Of a stretch of DNA of 64,000 nt, positions 1 through 9,658 are shown piece after piece; within the stretch, counting starts at the first letter, position 1, and each line of letters opens with the position of its first letter. The notes beneath the pieces were generated by a model. That model had not been told where the DNA came from, made no database searches, and saw nothing but the letters and a program-made list of their open reading frames with translations. The stretch is from Clostridium nigeriense (lineage in GTDB: Bacteria > Bacillota > Clostridia > Clostridiales > Clostridiaceae): assembly GCF_900086595.1 (NCBI RefSeq), contig NZ_LT575472.1:1170451-1234450 (forward strand), read 5' to 3'. Position numbers and translations under genes: made by a program.

Positions 1-1
1 A

Positions 2-577
2 CTTATGTCTTCTAATATGAGTGGAACATACAATTCAGCTTGTATAGCAAAGGAAATGGTGGAATCAGATGATATAACTATAATAGATACTCAAGTTATA
101 ACATCAGCTCAAGGCTTCTTTGTATTAAAGGCTTGTGAACTTAGAGATAAGGGGTTAAGCCCACAAGAAATTAAAGCAGAAATAGAAAAGATGATTCCTA
201 AGATGAATGCATCATTATGTTTTGAATCCTTAGAAAACTTAGTAAGAGGCGGTAGAATATCTAAGACTGCTGGAGTAATTGGAACAGCTTTAGGTCTTAG
301 AGTTATAGTTGGTTTTGAGAATGGCATGATGGTGGCTAAGGATAAGGTAAGAGGAAATAAAAAGGTTATTAAAAAAATAATTTCTGAATATGAAAACTCA
401 AATGTTGATAAGAATGAACCAGTTATGTTAATAGAAATAGAAAGCCCAGAAATTAAAGGTGAACTTAAAAAATATTTAGATGAAAATAATATTAAATATA
501 TAGAAACTACTCCAGGATGTGCAGTTGGTATCCACTCTGGACTTGGAGCTTGTGGATTATTTTTCTTAAATAAATAA
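2..577 (+). CDS. DegV family fatty-acid-binding protein, 5' end outside window
   Basis: The reading frame is open from the window edge, so this is the C-terminal two thirds (about 190 aa) of a DegV protein, a family usually near 280 aa. DegV proteins bind a fatty acid and in FakB form present it to the kinase FakA. Visible family features are SSNMSGTYNSA near the start, the ESLENLVRGGRISKTAG stretch and the C-terminal GCAVGIHSGLGACGLFF. The ATG at position 5 is internal and not the true start. A second degV paralogue lies at 13667. Confidence 0.88.
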   Translation, partial: LMSSNMSGTYNSACIAKEMVESDDITIIDTQVITSAQGFFVLKACELRDKGLSPQEIKAEIEKMIPKMNASLCFESLENLVRGGRISKTAGVIGTALGLRVIVGFENGMMVAKDKVRGNKKVIKKIISEYENSNVDKNEPVMLIEIESPEIKGELKKYLDENNIKYIETTPGCAVGIHSGLGACGLFFLNK

Positions 578-589
578 TAATATGATTAT

Positions 590-640
590 AAAATTAGTTA
601 AGGAGCTATTAAAGAGTTACTTAACTAATTTTATTTTTAT
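590..640 (+). terminator. Rho-independent terminator after degV
   Basis: A perfect 13-bp stem is seen: AAAATTAGTTAAG (590-602) pairs with CTTAACTAATTTT (620-632), followed by a T-rich run. Confidence 0.8.
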
Positions 641-714
641 ATAAATTATGTAGTATTAATTAGATAATATTTCTAAATCTGTTTAAATTAATTAAAGAAA
701 AGTGCTTTATGGAC

Positions 715-744
715 TTGCTATAACGTTTACTTATTGTTTATACT
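715..744 (+). promoter_or_regulatory. Candidate promoter of rpoN
   Basis: TTGCTA (715-720) and TATACT (739-744) are separated by 18 bp, about 70 bp before the rpoN start. Rest of the 578-814 gap shows nothing else. Confidence 0.5.
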
Positions 745-814
745 AGTAATAAGGAAAAGTTATTACTAATACTAAAAGCAAAAGTTGTAGCTTATTGAAT
801 GAAGGTGTTATTTT

Positions 815-2197
815 ATGAAACTAGATTTTAATTTGAATCTTACCCAAGAACAAAGACTGGTAATGACCCAACAAATGCAGCTTTCTATAAAGCTTCTACA
901 AATGTCAACTTACGACTTAAGGGAATATATAGAGAATGAATTTTTAGAAAATCCTATTCTTGAAGGTGACTTTGATTTTGTTCAGGAAGAAAAGGCTTAT
1001 GAAGATAAAATAGATTATAAGGAAATGATTAAATACTTAGAATTCGATAATTACGGATCTCAAAGTTATGGTGAATATAATAAGGATGATGATGTGTCGC
1101 CCTTTAACTTCATTTCTGAAAAAGAATCTCTTACTGAATATTTGCAAGAACAATTAATTGAAGCTGATGAAGATGAGTATATAAAAGCTATTGTTTCTTA
1201 TATGATAGAAAACATAGATGGAAGAGGATACTTGGACATGCCTTTAGAGGAGATATGTAAGGAGCTAAATATCTCATTAGAATTGGGAGAAGAAGCTTTA
1301 GAAGTACTTCAGGATTTAGATCCAGATGGAATTGGGGCTAGAGATTTACAAGAATGTTTAAAAATTCAATTAATAAAAAAGGGTATGCTGGATGAAAATT
1401 TAGAAATTATAATAGACGAATATCTAGATTTAATTGCAGATAACAAATATAATGTTATAGCTAAAAATTTAAAGATAACCCCAAAAGAAGCACAAGATTT
1501 AGGTGATATAATAAAGAAACTTGAACCTAAACCATCAAGAGGATTTTATACTGGTGAGGAAGTTAAGTTTATAATTCCTGATGCAGCTATTAGAAAAATA
1601 GATGGGCAATATTTTGTTATTATGAATGAAGGTGTGATACCTAGATTATCTATAAATAGTTTATATAAGAATATTCTAAATAACAAAGATGATAAAAATA
1701 CAGAAAAATATGTAAAAGAAAGATTAAATAGTGCAATGTTTTTAATAAAAAGCATTGAGCAAAGAAAAAGCACTTTACTTAGAATTTTAGAAAAAGTAGT
1801 TGAAAATCAAAAGGAATACTTTGATAATGGGCAAAAATATCTAAAGCCTATGACTTTAAAAGAAATGGCTGAACTGTTAGGTATTCATGAATCAACAGTA
1901 AGTAGAGCTATTAAAGATAAATATATACTAACTAGCTTTGGAACTATAAAAATAAAGGATTTATTCACAACAGGTCTAAGCAAAAATCAAGGTGATGGAG
2001 AAGAAGTTGCTGTTGTTAATATTAAAAAGAAAATAAAAGATTTAATAGATGCAGAGGATAAAAAGAAACCTTTATCAGATCAAGCAATTTGTGATTACTT
2101 AAATGAAAAAAGTTTAAATATTTCTAGAAGAACAGTAGCTAAATATAGAGAAGAGCTTGGAATAAAATCTTCAAGTAAAAGAAAAAGAATAGAATAA
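815..2197 (+). CDS. rpoN: RNA polymerase sigma-54 factor RpoN
   Basis: Sigma-54 directs RNA polymerase to -24/-12 promoters and needs an enhancer-binding ATPase to open them. The 460-aa length is normal. The glutamine-rich activator-interacting region I is at residues 1-50 (LTQEQRLVMTQQMQLSIKLL), the core-binding domain follows at about 70-270, the helix-turn-helix (LKEMAELLGIHESTVSRAIK) is near 350, and the C-terminal RpoN box reads SRRTVAKYRE. The gene sits alone between two terminators, just upstream of the glycolytic cluster, as in other clostridia. No sigma-54 activator gene is visible in the window, so its targets must lie elsewhere. Confidence 0.96.
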   Translation: MKLDFNLNLTQEQRLVMTQQMQLSIKLLQMSTYDLREYIENEFLENPILEGDFDFVQEEKAYEDKIDYKEMIKYLEFDNYGSQSYGEYNKDDDVSPFNFISEKESLTEYLQEQLIEADEDEYIKAIVSYMIENIDGRGYLDMPLEEICKELNISLELGEEALEVLQDLDPDGIGARDLQECLKIQLIKKGMLDENLEIIIDEYLDLIADNKYNVIAKNLKITPKEAQDLGDIIKKLEPKPSRGFYTGEEVKFIIPDAAIRKIDGQYFVIMNEGVIPRLSINSLYKNILNNKDDKNTEKYVKERLNSAMFLIKSIEQRKSTLLRILEKVVENQKEYFDNGQKYLKPMTLKEMAELLGIHESTVSRAIKDKYILTSFGTIKIKDLFTTGLSKNQGDGEEVAVVNIKKKIKDLIDAEDKKKPLSDQAICDYLNEKSLNISRRTVAKYREELGIKSSSKRKRIE

Positions 2198-2210
2198 AAT
2201 TTGCTTAAAA

Positions 2211-2257
2211 GAGGAAAGTTAAATGTATAAGTTTACTTTGCATTAACTTTCCTTTTT
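2211..2257 (+). terminator. Terminator after rpoN
   Basis: GGAAAGTTAA (2213-2222) pairs with TTAACTTTCC (2243-2252), followed by five T residues. Confidence 0.8.
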
Positions 2258-2335
2258 AAACGTAAAATACTTAAATTTTGTAAAAAGTTTTGGAAAAGTT
2301 TAAAGAAAGTACTTTTAAAATTTATAGAAGTGTTT

Positions 2336-2384
2336 TATAATAATAAATGTGGGACATATAAATAATATGTGGGACCTTTTTAGA
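2336..2384 (+). promoter_or_regulatory. cggR promoter -10 and CggR-type tandem operator
   Basis: TATAAT lies at 2336-2341 without a clear -35 box. Immediately downstream the nonamer ATGTGGGAC occurs at 2347-2355 and again at 2367-2375, exactly 20 bp apart, and the second copy is followed after six bases by AGAC. The known B. subtilis CggR operator is two direct CGGGAC-N6-TGTC units with a 20-bp period, placed between promoter and cggR. The match in spacing and position supports autoregulation of the cggR-gap operon, relieved by fructose-1,6-bisphosphate. Confidence 0.7.
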
Positions 2385-2403
2385 CCAAAGAGGAGGGTTG
2401 GAT

Positions 2404-3441
2404 GTGCAGGAAATATTGTCTTTGCAGAAAAAAATAGTTCCTGAACTTGTAGAAGTCCTGGAAAAGAGATATAGTATTCTTAGGACTATATATTACAATC
2501 AACCTATTGGAAGACGTGTTTTAGCAAATCAATTAGATCTTGGGGAAAGAATAGTTAGAACAGAAATAAATTTTTTAAAATCTCAAAATTTAATTGAAAT
2601 TAATACTCCAGGGATGACAGTAACTGAGGAGGGAAAAGAAATAGTTAATAAACTTAAGGATTTCATTCATGAAATTAAGGGTTTATCAGATATTGAAGAA
2701 AACATTAGATCCTTCCTTGGGTTAAAAGATGTAATAATTGTTCCAGGAGATGTTGAAAAAAATCAAACAATATTAAAAGAAATTGGAAAAGCTACAGCTC
2801 ATTATTTAAAATCTATTATAGAAGATAATAACATAATAGCTATAACAGGTGGAAATACTATTAAAGAGTTTGTAGAATCTATGCCAAAGATGAGTAGTCT
2901 TTCAAATATTCTTGTAGTACCAGCTAGAGGTGGTATGGGAAGAAAAGTTGAAATTCAAGCAAGCACTTTAGCAGCATCTTTAGCACAAAAATTAAATGGT
3001 TCTTATAAATTGCTTCATATTCCAGAGAACCTTAGCTTAAATCTTTTAGATACTTTGTTAAAAGAAAAGGAAATAAAAGAAGTTATTGACAATATTCATA
3101 AAGCAAATATTTTGATTTATGGTATTGGAGATGCACTAGTTATGGCAGAAAAAAGAGATGTTTCAAAGGAAGAATATGATAAATTAAAATCCCTTGGAGC
3201 AGTTGGTGAAGCATTTGGATGTTATTTTAATAAAGATTCAAAGGTAGTATCAGAAAATACTTCAATTGGAATAAATATTAATGAAGCAAGAAAAATTAAC
3301 ACACATATTGCAGTTGCAGCTGGGGAAAATAAAGTAGATGCTATTATTGCCACTATGATGAATAATCATAATGCAGTTTTAGTAACAGATGAAGCAGCTG
3401 GACGAAAAATTATGGAGTTTATTAAGGATCATACTAAATAA
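2404..3441 (+). CDS. cggR: Central glycolytic genes regulator CggR (SorC/DeoR family)
   Basis: CggR represses the gap operon and releases DNA when it binds fructose-1,6-bisphosphate. The N-terminal winged helix covers roughly residues 20-75 (GRRVLANQLDLGERIVRTEI) and the SorC-type sugar-binding domain residues 90-345 (ITGGNTIKEFVESMP, VVPARGGMG). I chose GTG 2404 because AGGAGG ends 7 bases before it; TTG 2398 in the same frame would abut the ribosome site. The gene is followed after 52 bp by gap. The tandem operator just upstream indicates autorepression. Confidence 0.93.
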   Translation: MQEILSLQKKIVPELVEVLEKRYSILRTIYYNQPIGRRVLANQLDLGERIVRTEINFLKSQNLIEINTPGMTVTEEGKEIVNKLKDFIHEIKGLSDIEENIRSFLGLKDVIIVPGDVEKNQTILKEIGKATAHYLKSIIEDNNIIAITGGNTIKEFVESMPKMSSLSNILVVPARGGMGRKVEIQASTLAASLAQKLNGSYKLLHIPENLSLNLLDTLLKEKEIKEVIDNIHKANILIYGIGDALVMAEKRDVSKEEYDKLKSLGAVGEAFGCYFNKDSKVVSENTSIGININEARKINTHIAVAAGENKVDAIIATMMNNHNAVLVTDEAAGRKIMEFIKDHTK

Positions 3442-3493
3442 GCTTAAAATTTTTTAAATTTTAAATATAACTATTTTTAGGAGGTAATTGCAA

Positions 3494-4492
3494 ATGGTAA
3501 ATGTAGCAATTAATGGTTTTGGAAGAATAGGAAGATTAGCATTAAGATTAATGATTGAAAACCCAGAATTCAACGTGGTAGCAATCAACGACTTAACAGA
3601 TGCTAAGACTTTAGCTCACTTATTCAAATATGATTCTTCACAAGGAAGATTCAACGGAGAAATCGAAGTTAAAGAAGGAGCTTTCGTAGTTAACGGAAAA
3701 GAAATTAAAGTTACAGCTGAAAGAAACCCTCAAGACTTACCATGGAAAGAATTAAACGTTGACGTAGTTTTAGAGTGTACTGGATTCTTCACTTCACAAG
3801 AAAAAGCTGGTTTACACTTACAAGCTGGTGCTAAGAAAGTTGTTATCTCAGCTCCTGCAACTGGTGACATCAAGACTGTTGTTTACAACGTAAATAATGA
3901 TATATTAGATGGTACTGAAACAGTTATTTCAGGTGCTTCATGTACTACAAACTGCTTAGCTCCAATGGCTAAAGTATTAAACGATAAATTCGGAATCCAA
4001 AAAGGATTCATGACTACAATCCACGCTTACACTAATGACCAAAATACATTAGATGGTCCTCACGGAAAAGGCGACTTAAGAAGAGGTAGAGCTGCTGCTG
4101 CTAACATCGTTCCAAACTCAACTGGAGCTGCTAAAGCAATTGGTTTAGTTATTCCAGAATTAAAAGGAAAATTAGATGGTGGTGCTCAAAGAGTTCCAGT
4201 TGTTACTGGTTCATTAACTGAATTAGTTGTAACTTTAGACAAGAAAGCTACTGTAGAAGAAATAAACGCTGCTATGGCTGCTGCTGCTAATGAATCATTT
4301 GGTTACACTGAAGATGAAATAGTTTCATCAGACGTAATCGGAATCACTTATGGTTCATTATTCGATGCAACTCAAACTAAGGTTATGACAGTTGGAGAAG
4401 AGCAATTAGTTAAGGTTGCTGCTTGGTACGACAACGAAATGTCATACACTAACCAATTAATAAGAACTTTAAAGTACTTCGTAACTAGATAA
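3494..4492 (+). CDS. gap: Glyceraldehyde-3-phosphate dehydrogenase, type I
   Basis: Catalyses oxidative phosphorylation of glyceraldehyde-3-phosphate to 1,3-bisphosphoglycerate with NAD+ in cytosolic glycolysis. The 332-aa protein has the Rossmann start NGFGRIGR, the active-site loop SGASCTTNC with catalytic Cys150, and the C-terminal [15 protein letters not shown] 3494 is chosen because AGGAGGT at 3479-3485 sits 8-9 bases upstream. Codons such as AAC, TTC and ATC are much commoner here than in neighbouring genes, the mark of very high expression. It is second in the cggR operon. Confidence 0.98.
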   Translation: MVNVAINGFGRIGRLALRLMIENPEFNVVAINDLTDAKTLAHLFKYDSSQGRFNGEIEVKEGAFVVNGKEIKVTAERNPQDLPWKELNVDVVLECTGFFTSQEKAGLHLQAGAKKVVISAPATGDIKTVVYNVNNDILDGTETVISGASCTTNCLAPMAKVLNDKFGIQKGFMTTIHAYTNDQNTLDGPHGKGDLRRGRAAAANIVPNSTGAAKAIGLVIPELKGKLDGGAQRVPVVTGSLTELVVTLDKKATVEEINAAMAAAANESFGYTEDEIVSSDVIGITYGSLFDATQTKVMTVGEEQLVKVAAWYDNEMSYTNQLIRTLKYFVTR

Positions 4493-4531
4493 TTAAATAG
4501 TTAAGTGAATACTTAAAATATAACAGTAAAC

Positions 4532-4574
4532 TTGGTCTGGTTTTATAGAAAATCTATGAGGCCAGACCAATTTT
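4532..4574 (+). terminator. Hairpin between gap and pgk (weak terminator or processing site)
   Basis: TTGGTCTGG (4532-4540) pairs with CCAGACCAA (4562-4570), with an inner ATAG/CTAT pair. Only four T residues follow, so it may limit rather than stop transcription into pgk and help stabilise the gap message. Confidence 0.6.
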
Positions 4575-4671
4575 AAATTAAGCATAAATTTTAGAAATAT
4601 ATTTAAAATGAATGCTATCTCTTATAGTAATATATAAGAGATAATAAAAATAAATTTAAGAGGTGAAATCA

Positions 4672-5850
4672 ATGAGCTTTAATAAAAAAACTATCGAAGA
4701 TATAGATGTTAAAGGTAAAAAGGTTTTAGTAAGATGTGACTTCAACGTTCCACTAAAGGATGGAGTTATAACTGATGAAAATAGATTAAATGGTGCTTTA
4801 CCAACAATCAATTACTTAATAGAAAATGGTGCAAAAGTTATTCTTTGCTCACACTTAGGAAAAGATGCATCTAAATCATTAGCTCCAGTGGCTAAGAGAT
4901 TAAGCGAAATGCTAAACAAAGAAGTAGTATTTGCAAGAGATGAAGAAGTTGTTGGTGCAAATGCTAGAGCTGCTGTTGAAGCTATGAAAGATGGAGATGT
5001 TGTTTTACTAGAAAACACAAGATGCAGAAAAGAAGAAACTAAGAATATTGAAGATTTCTCAAAAGAATTAGCTTCTTTAGCTGATATATTTGTAAATGAT
5101 GCATTTGGTACAGCTCACAGAGCTCACTGTTCAACAGTAGGAGTTACTGATTACTTAGATACAGCTGTATGCGGATACTTAATTCAAAAAGAATTAAAGT
5201 TCTTAGGAGAAGCTGTAAACAACCCAGTTAGACCATTCGTTGCTATATTAGGTGGAGCTAAGGTTTCAGATAAGATAGCTGTTATCAACAACTTATTAGA
5301 AAAAGTTGATACATTAATCATCGGTGGAGGAATGGCTTACACATTCTTAAAAGCTCAAGGATATGAAGTAGGATCATCTTTAGTAGAAGCAGATAGAATT
5401 GATTATGCTAAGGAAATGATTGAAAAGGCAGCCGCAAAGGGAGTTAAATTCTTATTACCAGTTGACCACAGAGTTGCTACAGAATTCAAAGATGTAGAAC
5501 CAGTAATTACAGAAGATCAAAACATTCCAGCTGGAAGCATGGGATTAGATATCGGACCTAAGACTGAAACTTTATATGCAGATGCAATTAAAGATGCTAA
5601 AACAGTTATATGGAACGGACCAATGGGAGTATTCGAATTCGAAAACTTCAATAAGGGAACAATTGCAGTTGCTAAGGCTATGGCTGATGCAGATGCTACA
5701 ACAGTTATCGGTGGAGGAGACTCAGCTGCAGCTGTTAATATCTTAGGATTCGGAGATAAGATGACTCACATCTCAACAGGTGGTGGAGCTTCTTTAGAAT
5801 TCTTAGAAGGTAAGGCTTTACCAGGAATAGAAGCACTAAACAATAAGTAA
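4672..5850 (+). CDS. pgk: Phosphoglycerate kinase
   Basis: Transfers phosphate from 1,3-bisphosphoglycerate to ADP. The 392-aa length is typical. The N-terminal signature VRCDFNVPL, the substrate-binding HLGK and RAHCSTVG segments and the nucleotide-binding GGGDSAAA and [14 protein letters not shown] are all present. ATG 4672 follows AGAGGTG by 7 bases; a GTG nine bases upstream overlaps the ribosome site and is rejected. Codon use is optimised as in gap. Confidence 0.98.
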   Translation: MSFNKKTIEDIDVKGKKVLVRCDFNVPLKDGVITDENRLNGALPTINYLIENGAKVILCSHLGKDASKSLAPVAKRLSEMLNKEVVFARDEEVVGANARAAVEAMKDGDVVLLENTRCRKEETKNIEDFSKELASLADIFVNDAFGTAHRAHCSTVGVTDYLDTAVCGYLIQKELKFLGEAVNNPVRPFVAILGGAKVSDKIAVINNLLEKVDTLIIGGGMAYTFLKAQGYEVGSSLVEADRIDYAKEMIEKAAAKGVKFLLPVDHRVATEFKDVEPVITEDQNIPAGSMGLDIGPKTETLYADAIKDAKTVIWNGPMGVFEFENFNKGTIAVAKAMADADATTVIGGGDSAAAVNILGFGDKMTHISTGGGASLEFLEGKALPGIEALNNK

Positions 5851-6075
5851 GCTACTAAATCTTTGATTTAGTAAAGCGAACTTACTCATTCGAAACGAAT
5901 GTGAGAAGGAGTTTCAATAAACAAGTTTTATTTATTGAATGTAAAATGAATAATGTAAAATGTAGAATTAAGGAAATAACTCCACTTCGGTGGAGTTATG
6001 AAATTAATTTTATTATTCAACTTTGTTGAATAATTTCATTAATTTTTCATTCTTAATTCTTCATTCTTAATTTAA
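5851..6075. repeat. Array of five hairpins filling the pgk-tpiA gap
   Basis: Stems seen in order: TACTAAATC/GATTTAGTA (5853-5873); imperfect CATTCG/CGAATG (5887-5901); TTCAATAAA/TTTATTGAA (5913-5939); ATAACTCCAC closed by a TTCG tetraloop with GTGGAGTTAT (5976-5999); TTATTCAAC/GTTGAATAA (6013-6033). AGAATTAAG (5964-5972) and CTTAATTCT (6052-6060) form an outer stem around the last two. None has a terminator-like T run on the + strand. It could be a palindromic intergenic (MITE or REP-like) insertion or an mRNA-processing and stability region. Confidence 0.7.
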
Positions 6076-6092
6076 ATAAGAGGTGATTTTAG

Positions 6093-6839
6093 ATGAGAAA
6101 ACCAATAATAGCAGGAAACTGGAAGATGCATTATACTCCAGCTGAAGCTGTAAAAGTTATAGAAGAATTAAAACCATTAGTAGCTAATGCTACATGTGAC
6201 GTAGTAGTGTGTCCTACTTTCGTTTGTTTAGATGCTGTATTAAAGGCAGTAGAAGGATCAAACATTAAAGTAGCTGCTCAAAACATGCACTTTGAAGAAA
6301 AAGGTGCTTTCACTGGAGAAGTTGCTCCAGGAATGTTAGAAGCTATGGGAGTTAGCTATGTTGTATTAGGACATAGTGAAAGAAGAGAATACTTCAATGA
6401 AACAGATGAATCTTTAAACAAAAAAGTTAAAGCTGCATTTGCTCACAACTTAACTCCAATTCTTTGCTGTGGAGAAACTTTAGAGCAAAGAGAAAATGGA
6501 ACAACTAATCAAGTTGTTGGAGCTCAAATCAAAGCTGATTTAGAAGGATTATCTAAAGAATTAGCTGAAAAAGTTGTAATTGCTTACGAACCAATCTGGG
6601 CTATAGGAACAGGTAAAACTGCAACTAATGAACAAGCAAACGAAACAATAATGGCTATTAGAGACGTTGTTGCTGAAATGTTTGGAAAAGAAGTTGCTGA
6701 TAAAGTAAGAATTCAATATGGTGGATCAGTTAAACCAAATACAATTAAAGATCAAATGGCTATGTCTGACATAGATGGTGCTTTAGTTGGTGGTGCTAGC
6801 TTAGTTCCAGCTGATTTTTCACAAATAGTTAACTTTTAA
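6093..6839 (+). CDS. tpiA: Triosephosphate isomerase
   Basis: Interconverts dihydroxyacetone phosphate and glyceraldehyde-3-phosphate. At 248 aa it is full length. N-terminal AGNWKMH carries the substrate Lys, GHSERR the catalytic His region, and [14 protein letters not shown] the catalytic Glu; GGSVKPNT and GALVGGASL form the phosphate grip. The start follows AAGAGGTGA by six bases. A strong terminator closes this part of the operon. Confidence 0.98.
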   Translation: MRKPIIAGNWKMHYTPAEAVKVIEELKPLVANATCDVVVCPTFVCLDAVLKAVEGSNIKVAAQNMHFEEKGAFTGEVAPGMLEAMGVSYVVLGHSERREYFNETDESLNKKVKAAFAHNLTPILCCGETLEQRENGTTNQVVGAQIKADLEGLSKELAEKVVIAYEPIWAIGTGKTATNEQANETIMAIRDVVAEMFGKEVADKVRIQYGGSVKPNTIKDQMAMSDIDGALVGGASLVPADFSQIVNF

Positions 6840-6846
6840 TTAATTA

Positions 6847-6890
6847 AGGACTGTATAATGATTATGAGATAATTATTATACAGTCCTTTT
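6847..6890 (+). terminator. Terminator after tpiA
   Basis: AGGACTGTATAAT (6847-6859) pairs perfectly with ATTATACAGTCCT (6875-6887), followed by T residues. Confidence 0.88.
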
Positions 6891-6952
6891 ATTAATTAAT
6901 AATTATTATTAAAAAATATTTTATTGCAAAGGTTTAACTAAGAGTGCTTTTA

Positions 6953-6981
6953 TTGTTAATAGGAATGAAATATAGTATAAT
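6953..6981 (+). promoter_or_regulatory. Promoter of gpmI
   Basis: TTGTTA (6953-6958), 17-bp spacer, TATAAT (6976-6981). With the preceding terminator this makes gpmI a separate transcription unit. Confidence 0.7.
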
Positions 6982-7072
6982 ATAAGTGAAATTAAAGAAA
7001 GATAATATTATATTAAAGTATTATTGTCAATATGATTTCAAATATAGATTAGAATAAATTTTGGAGGGAATT

Positions 7073-8599
7073 ATGGCGAAGAAACCTGTAATGTTAATGA
7101 TATTAGATGGATTTGGAATAGCTCCAAAGTCAGATGGAAATGCTGTTGAGGCAGCAAGAAAACCTAATTTTAATAGATTAATGGAAAGATATCCACATAC
7201 TCAATTACAAGCAAGTGGATTATTTGTAGGATTACCAGATGGACAAATGGGTAACTCAGAAGTAGGACACTTAAATATTGGTGCTGGAAGAATTATATAT
7301 CAAGAATTAACTAGAATAACTAAGGAAATAGAAGAAGGTGGATTCTTCAAAAATGAAGCATTAACTTTAGCAATTAACAATGCAAAAGAAAATAATGCAG
7401 CGCTTCATTTAATAGGATTATTATCAGATGGTGGAGTTCATTCACACATCGATCACTTAAAGGGATTATTAAGCTTAGCTAAAGAATCTGGATTAAAAGA
7501 TGTATATGTTCATTGCTTTATGGATGGAAGAGACGTTCCACCAGCATCAGGAAAAGATTTTGTTATTGAACTTGAAAAATACATGGAAGAAATTGGTGTA
7601 GGTAAAATAGCTACTATATCAGGTAGATACTATGCTATGGATAGAGATAACAGATGGGAAAGAGTTGAACTTGCTTACAATGCAATGGTGCTTGGAAAAG
7701 GTGAAGAAGCATCATCAGCTGTTGAAGCTATGGAAAAGTCATACAATGATAATAAAACAGATGAATTTGTTTTACCAGCTGTTATAGATAAAAATGGAAT
7801 GATTAAAAATAATGATTCTGTAATATTCTTTAACTTTAGACCAGATAGAGCTAGAGAAATAACTAGAGCTATAAACGATAAGGAATTTGCAGGATTCAAT
7901 AGAGAAAGATTAAACCTAACATTTGTAACAATGACTCAATATGATAAGACTTTAGAAGGCGTTCATGTTGCATATAGACCAGAAGGTATAAATAATACTT
8001 TAGGTGAATATGTTTCAAATAAGGGGTTAAATCAATTAAGAATTGCTGAAACAGAAAAATATGCACACGTTACTTTCTTCTTCAATGGAGGAGTAGAAAA
8101 GGAATATGAAGGTGAAGATAGAGCGTTAATATCATCACCAAAGGTTGCAACTTATGATCTAAAACCAGAAATGAGTGCTTATGAAGTTACAGATGAATTA
8201 ATAAAGAGAATTGATTCAGATAAATATGATATGATTATACTAAACTATGCTAATCCAGATATGGTTGGTCATACAGGCGTAATGGAAGCAGCTGTTAAAG
8301 CTATAGAAACTGTTGATGAATGCTTAGGAAGAGTTGCGGATAAGATCTTAGAAAAAGATGGTACGTTATTCATAACTGCAGACCACGGTAATGCAGAAAT
8401 AATGATAGATTTCTCAACTGGAAATCCATTTACAGCTCATACAACAGACCCAGTTCCATTCCTATGGGTATCTAATAATACAGAAGGAAGAACATTAAAA
8501 GAAGGTAAGCTAGCAGATATAGCACCAACAATGTTAAATGAAATGGGACTTAAAGCACCGGCTGAAATGACTGGAGAATGTTTAATAGAAGATAAATAG
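7073..8599 (+). CDS. gpmI: 2,3-bisphosphoglycerate-independent phosphoglycerate mutase
   Basis: Interconverts 3- and 2-phosphoglycerate using two Mn ions and a phosphoserine intermediate. The 508-aa protein has MLMILDGFG (metal Asp), the nucleophile motif [32 protein letters not shown], and the C-terminal metal sites [12 protein letters not shown] and [11 protein letters not shown] 7073 is chosen over TTG 7061 because GGAGGG lies between them, seven bases before the ATG. It completes the lower glycolytic set except eno, which is at 18903. Confidence 0.98.
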   Translation: MAKKPVMLMILDGFGIAPKSDGNAVEAARKPNFNRLMERYPHTQLQASGLFVGLPDGQMGNSEVGHLNIGAGRIIYQELTRITKEIEEGGFFKNEALTLAINNAKENNAALHLIGLLSDGGVHSHIDHLKGLLSLAKESGLKDVYVHCFMDGRDVPPASGKDFVIELEKYMEEIGVGKIATISGRYYAMDRDNRWERVELAYNAMVLGKGEEASSAVEAMEKSYNDNKTDEFVLPAVIDKNGMIKNNDSVIFFNFRPDRAREITRAINDKEFAGFNRERLNLTFVTMTQYDKTLEGVHVAYRPEGINNTLGEYVSNKGLNQLRIAETEKYAHVTFFFNGGVEKEYEGEDRALISSPKVATYDLKPEMSAYEVTDELIKRIDSDKYDMIILNYANPDMVGHTGVMEAAVKAIETVDECLGRVADKILEKDGTLFITADHGNAEIMIDFSTGNPFTAHTTDPVPFLWVSNNTEGRTLKEGKLADIAPTMLNEMGLKAPAEMTGECLIEDK

Positions 8600-8613
8600 T
8601 AAAAAATAAATGT

Positions 8614-8646
8614 AAAAGGACACTTACTATAAAGTAGTGTCCTTTT
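8614..8646. terminator. Bidirectional terminator between gpmI and the SDR gene
   Basis: AAAAGGACAC (8614-8623) pairs with GTGTCCTTTT (8637-8646). The A run and T run let it serve the convergent genes on both strands. Confidence 0.85.
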
Positions 8647-8675
8647 ATTATTAATTATAAATTTAATATTTAAAT

Positions 8676-9440
8676 TTATAATGTACTTCCGAAATCTGAA
8701 ACAAGAGTTTGCCCAGTAATAGCTCTTGACTCATCACTTGCTAAAAATAGAAGTATATTTGCAACATCGTCAGCCATGCATGGTTGAATAGACATATCGC
8801 TATGCTTAGATATTTGGGTCATCATATTCATATCAAGATTTTCAGGGCTCATGCCAGCAACCATTGGAGTAACAATAGTTCCAGGGCAAACAACATTACA
8901 ACGTATATTTGTACCTGCAAAACGTAAAGCAGTATGCTTGGTTGCTCCTATTATTGCTGCTTTAGATGAAACATAAGCAGCTCCACCACATCCAAAGACA
9001 CCTGCAATTGAAGCAACGTTTACAATAGAGCCTTTTCCGGTCTTTAACATTTCATTTGCAGCTTCACGCATACAATACATAGTTCCTTTTATGTTTATGT
9101 CCATTACATAATCCATATCTTCATCAAGAACACATTCGATTGGCTTTAGGCCAGATTCTAGTACACCAGCATTATTGATTAAAACATCAACTTTACCAAA
9201 GGTTTCTATAGTTTTAGAGAGTAGATTTTTTGCATCATCAGGTTTAGAGATATCAGTTATTACTGTAAGAACCTCTCCACCTTCTTCTTTTATCTTAGTG
9301 GCAACATCAATTAGCTGAGCTTCACGACGAGCGCTTATAACAACCTTTGCCCCCTCTTTTGCAAAAAGTAATGCTGTGGCAGCACCAACTCCTGAATTGC
9401 CTCCAGTAATAATTGTAACCTTATCTTTTAAACGTCCCAT
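8676..9440 (-). CDS. Short-chain dehydrogenase/reductase (SDR) family oxidoreductase
   Basis: A 254-aa classical SDR, an NAD(P)(H)-dependent reductase. The cofactor loop TGGNSGVGAATA, the NNAG motif, the catalytic Ser (NVASIAG) and the Tyr-Lys pair (AYVSSKAAIIG) are all present, so it should be active. The substrate cannot be read from sequence; the family includes glucose 1-dehydrogenases, 3-oxoacyl-ACP reductases and hydroxysteroid dehydrogenases. It is monocistronic, convergent with gpmI, with its own strong promoter. A bile-acid role is conceivable given the bile salt hydrolase at 58421, but that is speculation. Confidence 0.9.
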   Translation of the reverse strand: MGRLKDKVTIITGGNSGVGAATALLFAKEGAKVVISARREAQLIDVATKIKEEGGEVLTVITDISKPDDAKNLLSKTIETFGKVDVLINNAGVLESGLKPIECVLDEDMDYVMDINIKGTMYCMREAANEMLKTGKGSIVNVASIAGVFGCGGAAYVSSKAAIIGATKHTALRFAGTNIRCNVVCPGTIVTPMVAGMSPENLDMNMMTQISKHSDMSIQPCMADDVANILLFLASDESRAITGQTLVSDFGSTL

Positions 9441-9470
9441 AATATCCTCCTTTAGCTCTTAATATATATA

Positions 9471-9499
9471 AGTATACTTAATTGATAAAAATTTGTCAA
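9471..9499 (-). promoter_or_regulatory. Promoter of the SDR gene
   Basis: On the minus strand TTGACA (9499-9494), a 17-bp spacer and TATACT (9476-9471) match the sigma-A consensus closely. Confidence 0.78.
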
Positions 9500-9571
9500 T
9501 ATATATTATCCAATTATGGCAAAAATTAACTAGATAAATATGTAAAATACAAAATGAATTTGGTAAAAATA

Positions 9572-9580
9572 TGATATAAT
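9572..9580 (+). promoter_or_regulatory. Extended -10 promoter, copy 1 of a repeated promoter type
   Basis: TGATATAAT preceded by GGTAAAAATA resembles the promoters at 11260, 11736, 12219 and 12888, which share AAAATATGnTATAATT. No clear -35 box. Confidence 0.5.
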
Positions 9581-9658
9581 TTATCTTAGGTAATAGATTA
9601 GAAAGAAAAAGCACTTAATAATATATTAATTTTAAGTTTAAAAGTAAAGGTGATGAGG

